From contig DASRHK010000094.1 in assembly GCA_035650495.1 (NCBI GenBank), positions 1 through 6,477 on the forward strand: 6,477 nucleotides of DNA, given 5' to 3'. The notes beneath the pieces were generated by a model that made no database searches, was not told where the DNA came from, and saw only the letters and a list, made by a program, of their open reading frames with translations. The number at the start of each line of letters is the position of its first letter. The first letter of the stretch is position 1. The translations under genes were made by a program, and so were the position numbers. This stretch comes from DASRHK01 sp035650495. Its GTDB lineage: Bacteria; Pseudomonadota; Gammaproteobacteria; Nevskiales; Nevskiaceae. This document shows positions 5,350 to 6,477 of this stretch, piece by piece.

Positions 5350-6477
5350 ATGCTGTTCACCTTCTTCGATGTCGTCCGTGCCGCCGGCGTGAAGGCCTCG
5401 CTGTCGGAGTTCCTCATGCTGCTCGAGGCGCTGTCGAAGCATCTCGCGATCTATTCGATCGACGACTTCTACTACCTGTCGCGCTCGGCGCTGGTGAAGG
5501 ACGAGAACCAGTTCGACCGGTTCGACCGCGCCTTCGCGGCGTACTTCAAGGGCGTCGAGGCGGTGACGGCCGACCTGTTCGGCTCGATCCCGCAGGAGTG
5601 GCTGAAGAAGAACTTCGACAAGCTGCTCTCCGACGAGGAGAAGGCCAAGATCAAGGCGCTCGGCGGGCTCGACAAGCTGCTGGAGACCCTGAAGCAGCGC
5701 CTCGAGGAGCAGAAAGGCCGGCACGAAGGCGGCAACAAGTGGGTCGGCACCGGCGGCACGTCGCCGTTCGGCAACTCGGGCTTCAATCCCGAAGGCATCC
5801 GCATCGGCGGCGAGGGCGGCGGCAAGAGCGCGGTGAAGGTGTGGGAGCAGCGCGAGTACCGCAACCTCGACGATTCGGTCGAGCTCGGCACGCGCAACAT
5901 CAAGATCGCGCTGCGCAAGCTGCGCCGCTTCGCGCGCGAGGGCGCGCCCGAAGAGCTCGACATGGACGACACGATCCATTCGACCGCGCGCAACGCCGGC
6001 TGGCTCGACATCAAGATGGTCCCGGAGCGGCACAACGCAGTGAAGGTGCTCCTGTTCCTCGACGTCGGCGGCTCGATGGACCCGCACGTGAAGGTCTGCG
6101 AGGAGCTGTTCTCCGCGTGCAAGACCGAGTTCAAGCACCTCGAGTATTTCTACTTCCACAACTTCCTGTATGAGAGTGTCTGGAAGGACAACCGGCGCCG
6201 GTTCTCCCAGGTGACCCCGGTGATGCAGATTCTGCGCACCTACGGGCACGATTATCGCGTCATCTTCGTGGGGGATGCCACGATGAGCCCATACGAGATC
6301 ACCCAGCCAGGTGGCAGTGTCGAGCACTGGAACAAGGAGGCGGGGGCCGTCTGGATGGGGCGGATGACAGCAGCGTACCCGCGGCTCGTGTGGCTGAATC
6401 CCGAGAAGCAGGATCGTTGGGAGTACACCGCATCGGTGCGGATCACCCGGGAACTGGTGGATGATCGGATGTTTCCG
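5350..6477 (+). CDS. CoxE-like VWA-domain protein, C-terminal end outside window
   Basis: Cytoplasmic von Willebrand factor A-domain protein of the CoxE-like (PF05762) type, the usual partner of MoxR ATPases. 376 codons are visible with no stop before the right edge; family members are about 390-400 residues, so little is missing. The N-terminal part (1-70) carries FLMLLEALSKH and SIDDFYYLSRSALVKDENQF (36-55), followed by a charged helical stretch (95-125) and a Gly-rich linker ending GFNPEGIRIGGEGGG (144-158). The VWA fold starts near 231, with a MIDAS-like DVGGSM at 238-243 (DxGxS in place of DxSxS), YFYFHNFLYESVW downstream, and FVGDATMSPYEI further on. The ATG is chosen because MLFTFFDVVRAAGVKAS matches the family start, although no Shine-Dalgarno is seen. 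The MoxR-type gene, normally next door, lies ~3.2 kb upstream on the same strand. The substrate or complex is unknown; no carbon monoxide dehydrogenase genes are in view. Confidence 0.93.
   Translation, partial: MLFTFFDVVRAAGVKASLSEFLMLLEALSKHLAIYSIDDFYYLSRSALVKDENQFDRFDRAFAAYFKGVEAVTADLFGSIPQEWLKKNFDKLLSDEEKAKIKALGGLDKLLETLKQRLEEQKGRHEGGNKWVGTGGTSPFGNSGFNPEGIRIGGEGGGKSAVKVWEQREYRNLDDSVELGTRNIKIALRKLRRFAREGAPEELDMDDTIHSTARNAGWLDIKMVPERHNAVKVLLFLDVGGSMDPHVKVCEELFSACKTEFKHLEYFYFHNFLYESVWKDNRRRFSQVTPVMQILRTYGHDYRVIFVGDATMSPYEITQPGGSVEHWNKEAGAVWMGRMTAAYPRLVWLNPEKQDRWEYTASVRITRELVDDRMFP

Noticed and set aside
4701..6173. Plus-strand open frame of 490 codons spanning the glycosylase gene and part of the VWA gene
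   Set aside because: Antisense to one gene and out of frame with the other; no recognisable domain and shadow-type composition.
5326..6327. Minus-strand open frame of 333 codons opposite the VWA gene
   Set aside because: Leu/Val/Glu/Arg-rich antisense shadow; the plus strand has an obvious CoxE-like VWA sequence.

Overview
The window comes from a high-GC, Gram-negative bacterium. The signal-peptide OmpA-family protein with a peptidoglycan-binding domain, the KefB/KefC-type antiporter, the tRNA-Thr with an encoded CCA end, and the MoxR and CoxE-like VWA sequences all point to Proteobacteria, most likely a gamma- or betaproteobacterium. I cannot place it to genus from sequence alone.

Layout, left to right. 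Positions 1-1131 (minus) hold the N-terminal membrane part of a Kef-type cation/proton antiporter, cut by the window edge. A tRNA-Thr(TGT) gene (1152-1227, minus) lies 20 nt upstream of it on the same strand. A short divergent promoter region (1228-1268) separates this from a MoxR-type AAA+ ATPase (1269-2111, plus; TTG start with a good Shine-Dalgarno). Four bases further on begins the remnant of an ECF-type sigma factor (2116-about 2307, plus), which loses its homology where the 3' end of a convergent AraC-family regulator gene begins (2303-3211, minus). An 82-bp region with two dyads separates that regulator from a divergent small exported DUF4242 protein (3294-3686, plus). This gene converges, with only 4 bp between stop codons, on an OmpA-family lipoprotein-like periplasmic/outer-membrane protein gene without a lipobox (3691-4569, minus). 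A 53-bp gap with two stacked inverted repeats lies between it and an AlkA-type DNA glycosylase gene (4623-5246, minus). A 103-bp divergent region leads to a CoxE-like VWA-domain protein (5350 to the right edge, plus, incomplete).

How the genes fit together. MoxR ATPases and CoxE-like VWA proteins usually act as a pair (chaperone-like ATPase plus metal-dependent adhesion-type partner) and are commonly encoded next to each other. Here both are intact as far as visible and on the same strand, but about 3.2 kb apart. The intervening block contains a truncated sigma factor and unrelated genes (regulator, envelope proteins, DNA repair), which suggests insertion or rearrangement between them. The other genes look like ordinary housekeeping or accessory functions.

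I see no clear new multi-gene system, CRISPR array, insertion sequence or prophage. The observations most worth a second look are the split MoxR/VWA pair with the sigma-factor breakpoint, the overlapping divergent -10 elements at the tRNA/moxR promoter, the dyads in the araC/DUF4242 and alkA/ompA gaps, and the apparently Shine-Dalgarno-less VWA start.
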